A stretch of 64,000 nucleotides of DNA from Fragilaria crotonensis (Eukaryota; Bacillariophyta; Fragilariophyceae; Fragilariales; Fragilariaceae). Below, one piece after another: positions 12,501 through 23,340 of the stretch. Below the pieces are notes generated by a model. The model did not search any database, was not told the DNA's origin, and saw only the letters and a list, made by a program, of their open reading frames with translations. Where the stretch lies: contig JAKSYS010000073.1 in assembly GCA_022925895.1 (NCBI GenBank), forward strand, positions 62,001 through 126,000, read 5' to 3'. Positions within the stretch are counted from its first letter, which is position 1. Each line of letters starts with the position of its first letter. Position numbers and translations under genes: made by a program.

Positions 12501-12727
12501 AATGGAATCCTCAAGAAATCTAACCAAACTGTATCTGAAACAACTCGACAGCAGCACAACAATGGAGTCGATGCACCAAGGATATGGTGGTCAATACAAG
12601 TACCAGTAGCATTAAAAAGCAATAACTCCATCGTCTGACTCGGCTAAGCCTGCATTTCAACATTTCCCAACAGCGACTGCACTGCCCGCCTCGGTCACAT
12701 GAAAACAAGAGGATCGAAACATACCAT
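9511..12727 (-). CDS. COPB2: Coatomer subunit beta' (COPB2/SEC27)
   Basis: Beta'-COP is part of the COPI coat that returns vesicles from Golgi to ER and binds dilysine cargo through its WD40 propeller. The N-terminus MPLRLDIKKKLSASSERVKS and a series of WD40 blades (WDYESGICVKSFEL, KLWDWDRGFDC, KVWGLGSHTPHYTLEGH) match the family. A second propeller and an alpha-solenoid follow, and the tail is Ala/Glu-rich ending NNDFADDW. The start codon alone forms the coding part of exon 1 (ATG 12727-12725, intron 12724-12415). A second intron is 11766-11687. Three single-base frame changes are needed: near 11430, near 10985 (five T where four keep frame) and near 10060. Predicted size is about 940 aa, near the normal length. 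An essential gene is unlikely to be dead, which argues for assembly indels. Confidence 0.92.
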
Positions 12728-13606
12728 CGTATAGAAGTACGATGAAGCAGATCAGGAATATGAAAGCGCAATCGTTACAATGACTCTACCATTGGCAGCT
12801 CAGCTCGTGCCCATCGTGCGGATCCAAGGACACGAACGCGCAGAGGGAACGACAATGGATTTGACACGAGAACCATGAATTCGATTCAGACAAACATATT
12901 ATAAAACTTAGTACCTACTCCGAGTACCCAGTACTACAGTACCTGGTACCCCGAGTACTCAGTACTCAGTACTCAGTATCGTACAGTCTACTTGATTACT
13001 TGGACCCGTTTTGTTCGGACGACAGCAGTCGGTGGAGAGGTACAGTACAAGTACTACAAGGGATCGTGAATCGTAGTGAAAAGGCCCGCAAGATGGATCC
13101 AGTTTTCAGATAGTTCGGGAGGACAGTTAGCATTCTGGAATCATAACAATGTAATTGGTTCCACGGTTCAGTCAGTTGTCAGTCCTTCAAGTGTGTGTGG
13201 CTTCGTTCAGGTTCTAGGTATTTGCTGTCTGCTGTCTGGTAGATCGTTACTGTATTAGATGCTGGAAAGGCACGGTAGGCTGCTTACTAGTGAGCTGGAA
13301 TAGGAGCGAAAGAAATTACATGTTGGCTGTCGCTCAATAGTTGCATGGAAAACAACAGTGCTCTGCTTTGGTGAATCCAGACGGAATTCAAATATTAACT
13401 CACGTTTCATGGTTCCAGGAATAGGTAGAGGCATAGGGTTTAATTTGTTATAGGTTGTAGAACAAAATGACCAAGCTGATGTGAGTTGCCAGGCAAACAC
13501 TCTAGCTAGGCCTGACAATGACTCCAATTGTTTGACTTAAGGTAGATAATGTCGACAATGCCTCACACATGACGATGCAGTGGTCTAGCTACTTGGTACA
13601 TTACTG
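12728..13606. other. Intergenic, GTAC-rich
   Basis: About 0.9 kb between the COPB2 start and the LAS1 3' end. A dense block at 12908-12985 repeats GTACC/AGTACT words. No coding sequence recognised. The left part should contain the COPB2 promoter. Confidence 0.5.
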
Positions 13607-15217
13607 TTATACTGTACGGCCAGGTAGACAGCCAACAGTACACGCTTCCCACTGTTCAGCGACTGACCAGTTCGGTGGAATTGCTTCATCGCTTGATTCC
13701 TCACGTAGACACTTGCCTGCAACAGAAACATCTCCATTGCAAAGGTCCTCCAATGCTCGTCTCAAGGGACTGCCTTGGTCGAGTCGAGTGCAGAGGCCCC
13801 GTAGAGGAATTGAGGACGCGTTGTTTTCGAAAAAGCTACGGTTGCGTTGTAACCAATCCACAAGTGGGCAGCTAGAGCAACCTTTCTTGTTTGCTGAAGA
13901 TTGTGGTTCATCATGCAAAAGACGATATTCCACCACATGTGTCAACAGAGCAGGCAACAGTCCTGGCCATGTCTCGCAGAAAAGTTCCAGAAGTGGTTGA
14001 TATGTATCATCACTTTCCGAGGACCTTAACAACAATCCACTGGCGTCCTCATCGCCCCAGATAAAATAAGAAAGAATGACTTGGTAGGCGACGTCTTGAG
14101 GCAAGCTCATCAAAAAATTTACTACAGATGTCATGGAAACTTCAACCTTGGGTGCAGCTCTCGTATCTACGTCCACCCCTCGCTCCGTACCTGATTCTGG
14201 ATTCGTTGGGATCGTCGCGACCACGGTAGATTGCGGCGCGATGGTAGCTGCTGCGACTTGATTGTTTCCATACTTTGCCTTCTTTGGCGCGGGGTTTTCG
14301 CGAGCGAGCGCAGCAAAGTAGTTGTCTGCTAACCATGCGTCGTCGGCATCCTCATCATCATAGTCGTCCATGGGATCTTCCTCGTCGTTCTGTTCATCAT
14401 CGGCGCCATCTCCGCCTTTCTTTGAGTCATTCAGAGCTGCAGTGAAATCTTGGGATGGCTTAGAAATGGGAGGTTCATCACTGTCAGTGAATGTCGATGG
14501 CTGTCCCCCTTGTTGCGGCAGCGCAGCATTGAAATACGACTTCAACATTTGCTTTCCAGAGTCCAACAATTCTTGTCGACTCGTCGCCAGCGAGGACTGC
14601 CAATACTTTTCCAAAAAGAACCCCAAAACAGTATGAGCGGCAAGTCGGAGTTGCGACAGGGATGGGAGTGCATTGTGAGCAGCTTCATGCCGAATGTCAA
14701 CAATCCACCCCGGTAATCCCAATGTGGAACAAAGTTGCGACACTGGCGCAGCCAAACGGCGTCGTTGTTGAAGTCCATCTGCAAGTCCATTCACGGAACG
14801 AATGATTGCTGTCGAATAAGACAATTGCAACAAGGTATCGTCGTTGTGGTTGTTCCTCGTCGCGTCTTCCAACAAAATGAGAGCTAGACTAAAAAGAAGA
14901 TTCAATAGCATGGGGAAGTGCGTTGGACGAACGGGCCTTCCAGACTCGAAGCATATCTAGTGCGTTCCGTAAATTGCCATGTGCTTCCTCCACCTGTGTC
15001 GGACATGAAAACGATTCAGTCGCGATCTTGCCATTTTGTATCAAGTCCAGTGCTCCCTTCAGGCCGTGAGCCACAGTTTGCCATTCATAAACATCCTTCC
15101 AAGGGGGGTGATCTTGACCATATGTCGGCGGTTCTTCCTCTTGCGAGTTGGCACAGTCGTCACCATTGGCGGAGTTGGCACGGTTGATACATTTACAAGA
15201 ACTGCGGCGCCACTCAT
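13607..15217 (-). CDS. LAS1: LAS1-like pre-rRNA processing endoribonuclease (two frame breaks)
   Basis: Las1 is the HEPN endonuclease that cuts ITS2 during 60S ribosome maturation in the nucleus. The diagnostic segment LPGWIVDIRHEAAHNALPSL holds the HEPN R-H-x3-H motif (RHEAAH) and is followed by a YW-ending helix. The N-terminus contains WKDVYEWQTVAHGLKGALDL, as in the family, and the C-terminus WSVAEQWEACTVGCLPG is also typical. A central linker is acidic (DDEDADD). Start chosen at 15217 (MSGAAVLVN); an in-frame Met at 15334 is possible. The frame breaks at a run of six C (15100-15105), where seven would keep frame, and near 14905 in a T-rich run. Expected length is about 535 aa. Confidence 0.85.
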
Positions 15218-15687
15218 TGTCGTCTCGTCAATGTCGACAGACCTTGTATCATAACGTTGTCTTGCGCCTCGATGTCTCGAGGCTCGACTGCACCCATCGC
15301 ACCATCCACCATCAATGCGGACATGCCGGTACAATTAGTGGTAATCCAGTACTACGCACTCCAGTAGACGATAGCGACGTCATTAGTCTTCATGTGTATG
15401 AGATCGAATTTTGAGTGGATTCGACATTGGAGCGATCCCAAAACCTCAAATTCTCAAATAGCCATTTCTTCCGTTGTACATGTATTGAAGTCATGTTTTC
15501 CATGTGTACGACATGCAATACATGTTACACTAACACATGTAAAATGAAAAACAGTGTTTTGAGGAAATGGTGTGATATCATACGTAGAATCCTAAAACTC
15601 GAAACACGAGTATTAATTTTACCATCCAAGAACACCAGACAATCCACTGCACCTGTGCTCCGCTGCTGTTAGTACCTCATCTCCACC

Positions 15688-16400
15688 ATGCTGGATGACA
15701 TTGACATGATGCTGCTCTTCCTTCTCTACCGCAGAGAAACCAAGAAGAATTCATTTCAAGTCCATTCAAGGTATCGGAAGAAGTTCCTAAAGAATCTCGG
15801 GTCACTGCAGCGCCGATTGCGCCAACGTCGTATTCCTCGTGTTTCGCTTCAAGACGCTTCTCAAAGTGCGTGGAAAACGCTGTTCAACTCAGGTAATGAT
15901 CAGGCGTTAATTACCTTGACAGGCTTAACCTTTGAAGTATTCAATTGGTTGTTGCCTAAGTTGAGTGAGTTGTATGATACGCATTCACCTTTTGGTTCCG
16001 CTGATGGTTCAATCATTGCAATTCACAATGATCAGGTGATCAACCGAGGAGGACGACCAAGGATGATGAAAGCAACAGACTGCCTTGGTATGTGTCTTGC
16101 ATGGACCAGGACAAGGGGCTCAAGTATGGTGCTGCAGATTACTATCTTTGGGATGACTGCAACGTCCGTCAGCCTCTACCTTCGGTTCGGTCGACGAATT
16201 TTAGTTGAGGTTCTTAAAAATGAGCCACTTTCAGCCATCGGGATTCCCAGCATTGAAAATATCAGAACTTATCAGGCAGTTATTAGGGAGTCAACAGGAT
16301 CCTGCTGCCAATAATGTTGCTGAGTTTGCCAGAGGTGTTAGAATGAACAGGGAAGCAACTGCTATGCGGCAATCTGCCGAGTGGGGGATGCGGGCCATTC
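15688..16400 (+). pseudogene. Harbinger-type transposase, catalytic core deleted
   Basis: The first 208 codons (15688-16314) look like the N-terminal half of diatom Harbinger-type transposases: TFEVFNWLLPKL, then GGRPRMMKATDCLGMCLAWT and VSLYLRFGRRILVEVLK, then IPSIENIRTYQAV. Immediately after this the text jumps, in another frame, to NNVAEFARGVRMNREATAMR and QSAEWGMRAIQ, which belongs near the third catalytic acidic residue. The region expected between, holding the first two Asp of the DDE triad, is absent. The protein cannot be catalytically active. Confidence 0.75.
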
Positions 16401-16402
16401 AG

Positions 16403-16687
16403 TCAACAGTCTGTCTTGTTTTTAATCAATTCGTAGATTCTCTTCGCTCTTCTCACATCTGGAGGACAGTTTGGGTCTCCAGTTGGAGTCTTCTCAAGAT
16501 AAAGCTTTGCAAACTTTCGGCGCAAGGCATCTCGGCTCCTATCACGGTCAGGGTACATACTGTGATGCTGCCTTTCAACATCATCCCATTCTCCCATTCC
16601 AATGGGTAGAATCTCTTCAATGACATCAAGGAGGGAGTCCAGCTCCGTTTGGGAGAAGCCCGGGCCTCTCTTCTTCCTGGGAGGCAT
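16403..16687 (-). CDS. Harbinger Myb/SANT-like DNA-binding protein
   Basis: About 94 aa starting MPPRKKRGPGFSQTELDSL. The basic start followed by a helix-rich domain with regularly placed Trp (GEWDDVERQHH), then RDALRRKFAKLYLEKTPTGD, resembles the Myb/trihelix-like proteins encoded beside Harbinger transposases, which help bring the transposase to the TIRs and the nucleus. The frame is open further upstream to 16933, but the conserved part begins at the Met at 16687. It overlaps the end of the transposase region on the opposite strand and is itself intact. Confidence 0.7.
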   Translation of the reverse strand: MPPRKKRGPGFSQTELDSLLDVIEEILPIGMGEWDDVERQHHSMYPDRDRSRDALRRKFAKLYLEKTPTGDPNCPPDVRRAKRIYELIKNKTDC

Positions 16688-17258
16688 GAGAGGATGCGAT
16701 GAATTGCAGTGTGAAAAAACTTCTGATTCTTGTGTTGAGAGCTCTGTGCGTTTCGAAAGAAGCTGGTATGTTTTTGTCCGTAGACTTGAACGTGAACGGA
16801 AATTTGAGGTTCTGGGTATCATGACCAAATTCTGGTCAACCTCAATTTGAGTTTGACAAGAATTTGTGTTTTTGGGGATTTGACTGTCGCCCATTTCTGG
16901 CGCGAAGAATTGAAAAAAATCGCATCCCGCCAAAAAAAAAGATGATTTGGGTATTTGGTACCTGAAAATTATAGGTGTTTGAGGTTTTGGGATCGTTCCA
17001 AATTATTGCGAGTACCACAAAGCACACCCATGTTTCTGGAACCCATGGGAAGCAGCGCACGATTCTTTAATGCCAGCTCATTATCATATCTCCAAGGACT
17101 GTAGAAATCGGTATCAACCACTCCGTAAAAAACCTACGGAGTGACATGCGGACATGCGATCAAGTATTTGGTCACAAAACCTTCACATGAAGATGTCATC
17201 ATGCTTGTCAATCAAGCTAGATGAATCCCCTTTTCCTCTTCATCTCAATCTAGAACCT

Positions 17259-18199
17259 ATGATGGATAACCTTCCCACTGCCAGACATTTTCTAGCGGCC
17301 GGCACTGCTTCCGCCGTGGCGTCGGGAACGTTCAATCCATTGGATTGTTTGCGTGTTCGATGGCAGACTCAATTGGGTGCGAAAGAACAATCGATTCTGG
17401 CCTTTGGGCATCGCATTGTTCAACAGGAGGGACTCTGGCAAGGTCTTTGGAAACCTGGTGTGGGAGTCAATATGATTGGCATGGCGACGGCGTCGGGACT
17501 GCGATTCGGATACTATGAGACCATTCGAAATGGGCTACGTCATAGTCCTGGCGCTCATCAAGAAAAAGAAGCTTGGCACATGGTAGTAGCGGGCTTAGTC
17601 AGTGGAGGCTCGGCTTATTTCATAACAACCCCATTTCATTTGCTCAAAACACGAATGCAAGCCGAGGCTGGTAGACACAGACAAGCTAAGACAGTATTGG
17701 AAGGTGTTGTTCAAATAGTCTCACAAACAGGGAATCTGTCAAGTCTCTTCAAGGGATCGGGACCATTGGCCGTGCGAGGGTCTTTGTTCACAGCCGGGCA
17801 GATGGTTGGTACGTTCTCTCTATTGATCATCCTATGATCACATTCATACCATCTCTTACACATTGATTTCTATCGTCAGGTTACGACGGACTCAAGACAA
17901 CCGCCAAGGAGCACGGATACGTGGACGGACCATGGCTCCATGCCGCTTCCAGCATTTTCTCGGCTTTCTGTGCATCATTTGCGTCTGCTCCTGCTGACTA
18001 TATTATGGCGCGATACATGAGTTGTTCTGAGAACAAAACTGTGGTCCAGTGTGTTCGACTCATCTACTATGAAGGCGGTGTCCTGGCTTTTTGGAAGGGC
18101 TGGAGCGTTTTTTTCATCCGTCTGACACCGGTACTGTTGACATATTCTTCAGTTTATGAGCAGCTTCGATTCCACCTTGGCCTTGGTTTCTTGGACTAG
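17259..18199 (+). CDS. Mitochondrial carrier family (SLC25) transporter
   Basis: Encodes an inner-membrane solute carrier with the three-repeat structure of the family. Three PxDxx[KR]xR-like signatures are visible: NPLDCLRVRWQ, TPFHLLKTRMQ and APADYIMARYM; the second and third are degenerate at the Asp or the Lys. One intron of 71 nt (17809-17879, GTACGT...CGTCAG) splits a Gly codon and joins AGQMVG to YDGLKTTAKEHGY. Translation from 17259 gives about 289 aa, the usual size. The substrate cannot be told from the sequence; the degenerate second signature suggests a divergent subfamily. Confidence 0.85.
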
Positions 18200-20688
18200 A
18201 AAACTTGAACCACCGAAATATGATAGACGCCATTCGGCATGAGTTGCATACCTAGAATGTATGACAGTTGTATAAAAGGGACATGCAAATTGCCAACTTG
18301 GTTTTCGCCATCAACGAACGTCTAACTTGTGGAAGTCCGGTTGACTGAGAAAGTCAATGGAATTCTTTCATCGTCAAGAGTCGTTCACATGAGAAATTAT
18401 AGGCGTATGGATTCCTCACCAATGTATGCCTCTACGGTAGCTAGCTGACGAAGATGCGCGCTAGCGTCTGTTCGAGATTGCGAGCGCTCGCATGGCTCCT
18501 AATATGACCTCCAGGAAACTTCGTAAATTCGGAATATCTTCACCGATTTAGCCGAGTGCTCAATGAAGTACGCAGGGGTACTACGATTACCTTGGAAGTG
18601 AGATCGATCATATTTTGCACCCAAATCATCATGTTATCCTGACTCGCAAACGTATAGGTTTGGCGCTCAGAGATGACTACAACGTACCAGGTACTTGCAC
18701 TGTACTATCATAATCCGAGATCCGAGTCATACTTGTACTGGTAGAGTCACGGGAGAACCTCGTACTGGACCTCGTACCGTTCTGAAATCGGTGTACTGAT
18801 AAGCGGTGGAGGAAATCATACACCTAAGGTATGACTCTGAAAAGGTACGTAAATGGTATCAGGAAATGTAGTTATCCAATGTTAGTTATATTGAAACAAC
18901 AACCATGAAGTATCAATAAGACAGGAATGTGTGTATCGCTTTACATAGGGCATTACGTAGGACATTACATAGTACTAATACTCGAGTACTGCATTACGTA
19001 GTGCAATGTGCAATACATTGTACTCCGAGTACCAGGTACAGTACAAGTACATTACGTACATCACTGCGTAATTCGGTACGCCCGTGATTTCCGTAGTAAA
19101 TTCAGTACAGTACTACTCAATTTCATAGTACTAAGTACATTCCGTATTTAATTCAGTAATACATTCCGTAGTACAGTAGTGCTTTTGGCTCTAGCAGTAC
19201 AGTACTTACAACTTGTACTCCAGAGTCCAGATACACTCTCAGCAGAGTATTACCAGCAATTCACAACTCTGTGGGATTGTTCTCATGTTTCCTTTAGCTA
19301 GAGTCCATTAATTCCTCCCAATTGGACCATCACTGGTGGATTCACAAACTTCTGTTCATGGGGCATTTGCCAAAACATTTGACAAAAGAATGCATGTAAT
19401 CTATCTTCCCTTAAATTGATCAACTGGGAGGCTCATTCTATAATAATTCACCAGACTTCAGTGGCCCGACTACTCATGTGGTCAATTCCTGATCAAGCAA
19501 ACAAATGTGATGGCAGAAATCACAAGTGAATCTTTTGTCCAGGTCATCCACTCAAAATGCACAAGCATCACTTCTAGCCTCAGCATTAGGCTACTAGTAC
19601 TAGTACTAGTACTAGTACTAGCTACTATATGATGTGCTGAGCTTAGCAATTGCATAGAATGACACAATCAGTTCTTGACTGGACTTAACTTGCAATTTCT
19701 TTCTTCAGCCAAACACCTTTCTGCTGCTTTGTGCTGCTGCTCTAGTGTTGGATGGGTTATGCCAGTGCTGGTTCTGCTCCTGAACTGGTATGTGAGAACT
19801 ATCACCCCACAGTGCAACACATAATCATACAACAAAACAGGATTGGATGGGCTCCATTATTTTGGAGGAGATTTAGCATGGGCTGGAGTCAACACCAGCA
19901 ATGCTACAACTCATCCCCTCAATGATATGGCAATGATAACCTCAAGCAATCAATATACTAGCTTGGCGTGGCAGGCAAATTTAATCCAACTCATATGTTG
20001 GGAACAATGGTGCAAGCTTTGGAAACATCAAAATCAAGGGACACACGGGCACTACAATCACACCCAAGCAGAGGCCTCAAAATGCGAAATGCGCCAGTAA
20101 TTAACGGAGGTCTAGTAGTACTACTGATGTCCTCATACAATGCAGTACGAGGTGAAAGTACAGAAGCTGTCACATCAAGACGTTTCTGATCATGACCAAC
20201 ATCCCCTAGTAGGAGTCACCAAAACTGCTGGCAATTCATGTGTCTTTCTTTTGGAAAAGTTATCGACTCATCAGAGTAGCAATACTTTAATTTGCCATTG
20301 TCATGATGTCACCTAATGAAAAATGGTTGCAGATCCCACAGGAGTGTTGTGCCTATCCATGTGAGTCAAATACCTTCATCTTAGGCACAGTGGTAGCAGG
20401 TAAAATAGACTTGCTATTATTTAATATTTCTCAGCATGCATAGTTGTCGTCTTAGTTCAACACAAACTGCCACGACACGACGCTGGATGTATAGGTACTG
20501 TACTACTGTAGTACTGCTCTATAGTCGTTCATTTTTCTTATGTACTGTACTTCGAGTACTGTCGTACAATCTCGATTAGTGCGCGAAATTCAAAATGTTG
20601 TAGTAAGTACAGGGGAATAACCATTCTTTAACTGTCAACGCTCGTCAAAACAAGGACGTGAATTGGATTAGGGCCGCGCGGAAAGTTA
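18200..20688. other. Gene-free, GTAC-rich region
   Basis: About 2.5 kb without a convincing gene. 18690-19220 is densely packed with GTAC, AGTACT and ATTACGTAGTAC words. A CTAGTA microsatellite lies at 19593-19621. Small ORFs (up to about 85 codons) show no family resemblance. Confidence 0.55.
19593..19621. repeat. CTAGTA microsatellite
   Basis: About five perfect copies of the 6-bp unit ACTAGT. The unit is palindromic, so the tract can form a hairpin. Confidence 0.9.
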
Positions 20689-20988
20689 TACAACTAAGTG
20701 TATGATTTTCGACGTTTGCCCTTGTTCCTACGTGTCGTTTGTACCAGAACGTACGCACAACTGGACCTTAGGGCAGGTCGGAAAGTATACTTTAATTGTA
20801 TGACTCTCGGGAAAATCCTTGTACTGCAGTGTATACTCCGCTCAGGTCCTGTACAGGAAGGTCCGGCAATACGGCAATACACACTTAGTCGTGAATCAAG
20901 GTCGAATTCACGCTGGCCGGAGGCGCAAATCATTTCCGTTCTGTGTCTGGCTGGTGCTAAACTGGTTATGCCAGCGTCATCGTCGTTT

Positions 20989-21253
20989 TGCTGACACTTG
21001 CTGACGAAAAGACAGATCTGCTGACATCCGCTGACAAAGAACGAATTTGCTGACGTCTGCTGACGAAAATCGAATCTGCTGACATTTTCTGACATATGAT
21101 GACGAAAACGAGTTTTTTCCAGTACAAAAGCTACGGTGATGCTGACATCTTCTGACGTTTGCTGACGAGAATCAAGTTTGCTGACATTCGCTGACGAAAA
21201 GCAAATCTGCTGACATTTGCTGACGAAAAAGAAATCTGCTGACATTTGCTGAA
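20989..21253. repeat. Minisatellite of 29-30 bp units with paired TGCTGAC
   Basis: Seven to eight degenerate units. A typical unit is TGCTGAC, three bases, [TC]GCTGAC, then an A-rich spacer of 12-13 bases ending in AATC or AATT. One longer divergent unit with a short insertion lies around 21085-21145. The units are adjacent without unique spacers, so it is not a CRISPR array. The opposite strand is open for 195 codons only because the repeat length keeps frame; the resulting peptide is not treated as a protein. Confidence 0.9.
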
Positions 21254-23340
21254 CCTTGCCAGCTCGAATGATACGACACACATCCTAACAAGCTCTCATC
21301 ACGCCGGCCGGTCATTGGCTGGCGCGCACATCCTTAAGGTACATCTTGTTAATCGCGAAACGTGCTTGGGCCGGACCTTCCAGAGTACAGTATGTGCTGC
21401 ATGCTGTAGCGATATTCTACATGCATCCAACTTAAGGTAGGGTACATGTTGTTCAGTAGGAGTACGGTACCAGATATGACGGGAACACGTCAGACACAAG
21501 AGTCAATCACTCGGTCAAGATTCTTGACTCTTGCCGTGTACCGGTAGATGAAATACAGTAGGCCAGTACATACTTCGACACGCTCCTACTATGTACGGTA
21601 CGATAGTAGGCACCAATTTGGCGTATGCATATGATGGCATCAACAGCCCGCGAATGTACAGTAGGCCGGTAAAAGAAAACACGTCAGATATTTATTATAT
21701 ACTAGTGGGTTCCTCACAACTGATCGGAGTTGTATGATACATACCACAGGATGCAGGATAGAGGACGCGCAGTACAGTACCCCAAACCCCAAACTTGTCA
21801 ATACTCCGTAGGAACGTAGGAACACACCATTTACAGTAGCATACATTTTTTGTTCTACAGTATGCAGTACCTGGTACCCTGGTACCAACCAGGGATTGGA
21901 AGTAAATAACCACCGGTACCGGTAACCAAATACCGACGGTATAATACTGTACCACTACTGTGATTTTTAAAATGCCCAATAACTGGTTACCTGCGAGTTG
22001 CAATATACCAACCAGTAACCAGGACCCATGGTTATTTTCTACTGAGTTTAGTCGGTAGTATTTTGAATTCCGGTGTTCGGGAATACCAGCCTGAATTTCT
22101 ATAAATGTTCTGTCCTGCATCAGTGTGTATACGGTTCATTTCTGTACTGTAGTACTGCAGTTTACTGTTTCTGTAGTGTTTTTACTACCATTATACCTAC
22201 CGGACGAAACCAATGGAACCGAGTAAGTACTGCGCTTCCAAAAATGAAGAGAAGTTATATTTATACCGGACTGAAGTATTTTTCAATACCAAAATACCTC
22301 CCAGTGCAACAGCACATCACCATTCTACCTACCGGAGGACTGTAATACCAGATTCAACGTGGGACAGTATTATTTTTCCAATCCCTGGTACCAACTACAA
22401 ACGGCGGAAGCTACTACATGACGAAAAGTACAGTACCCCCAATGTTGTGGTCATCCGCCCCAGTATTGCAGTTCATCGCACGGTATGTTTTACAGTAGCA
22501 TCTGTGAAGCAACCTGTTAACAAGACGAATTCATATGACTATTCCATCCAGTAACTTTGAATACGTACAGTACATTACTACAGTAAGGTAAGACACTGTC
22601 GTTTCAACATAAAATACTGTTGATTTATGTACTGTAGACCTGTAGTACATGTACTCCACGTAACAGTGCAACAGTACCCCAGAGTGGTCATACTCCGTAA
22701 CAGACACACACACACACACACGCACACACGCACCAAGCAAATTTAAAAAGGAGTAGGATACCTAAAATAACTCAGATATTGTCGTACTGTATTTTCAAAA
22801 GTAATCGTATATATTTATTTTTTAATCCACGTACTGACGTAGCATTTGCGGTAGAAAACTACATGGTACAAATTTTTCAGTAGAATTCTACATGAAAACT
22901 TTTTTACACTGTGTCCAGAAATGTATATTGTATAACGTGGTACGAATCGTTGTGTAGAACGGACAACAATTTTATGTACAAGTACTCCGTTAATGCCATA
23001 TCCAGTATTTTCGATCTGTATAGAAATACTGGAAAATGTTTTTTGAATTCCAGATTCCGTGGTACAAATTTTGCAGTAGAAACTACATGTCCAATGTCCA
23101 GAGTACTGGAAAATGTATTTTGAATTCCAGATTCCAATGCATATATCGTGGTACAAATTTTGCAATCGTACTCCGTACTCTGTATAGATCTTGCCAGACC
23201 TCCTCTACCGTCGTGCAGCAACCACGGCCAATCAGTGGTGCGAGGTGCGAGGTGCGACGTGCGCCGTGCGACATGCCGAATGCACCACTCGGGTTTTTTA
23301 CCAACTGTCCACAACGCATCTTCTAGAGTAGTCCATCAGA
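21254..23340. other. Gene-free, GTAC-rich region
   Basis: About 2.1 kb with alternating GTAC, GGTACC and ACCGGT words (dense at 21540-22660). It includes the inverted partial repeat copy C and two similar stretches near 23040 and 23115 (ttttgaattccagattcc) that are direct duplicates. No coding sequence recognised. The right end precedes the YGGT gene. Confidence 0.5.
22674..22760 (-). repeat. Dispersed repeat, copy C (partial, inverted)
   Basis: On the minus strand it reads atcctact, an AT-rich bit, a GTGC/GTGT tract and tctgttacggagtatgacca ctctggggtactg, matching the first third of copies A and B. The remainder is missing. Confidence 0.75.

Larger units (their letters stand above)
15427..17001. 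mobile_element. PIF/Harbinger-like DNA transposon, internally deleted
   Basis: The element carries a transposase-like ORF on the plus strand and a Myb/SANT-like ORF on the minus strand, the two-gene layout of Harbinger elements. Near the ends a 17-bp perfect inverted repeat GATCCCAAAACCTCAAA occurs at 15434-15450 and, inverted, at 16978-16994. Extending outward the match continues imperfectly to TTGGAGC / GTTCCAA. A 3-bp target duplication expected for this superfamily could not be fixed. Size about 1.6 kb, short for an autonomous copy. Confidence 0.75.

Noticed and set aside
20989-21253. CRISPR array
   Set aside because: Units are adjacent and drift along their whole length; there are no constant repeats separated by unique spacers, and the window is eukaryotic.
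20694-21281. 195-codon minus-strand ORF with repeated SANVS/QQT peptides
   Set aside because: It is the read-through of the 29-30 bp minisatellite; no start context or family match.
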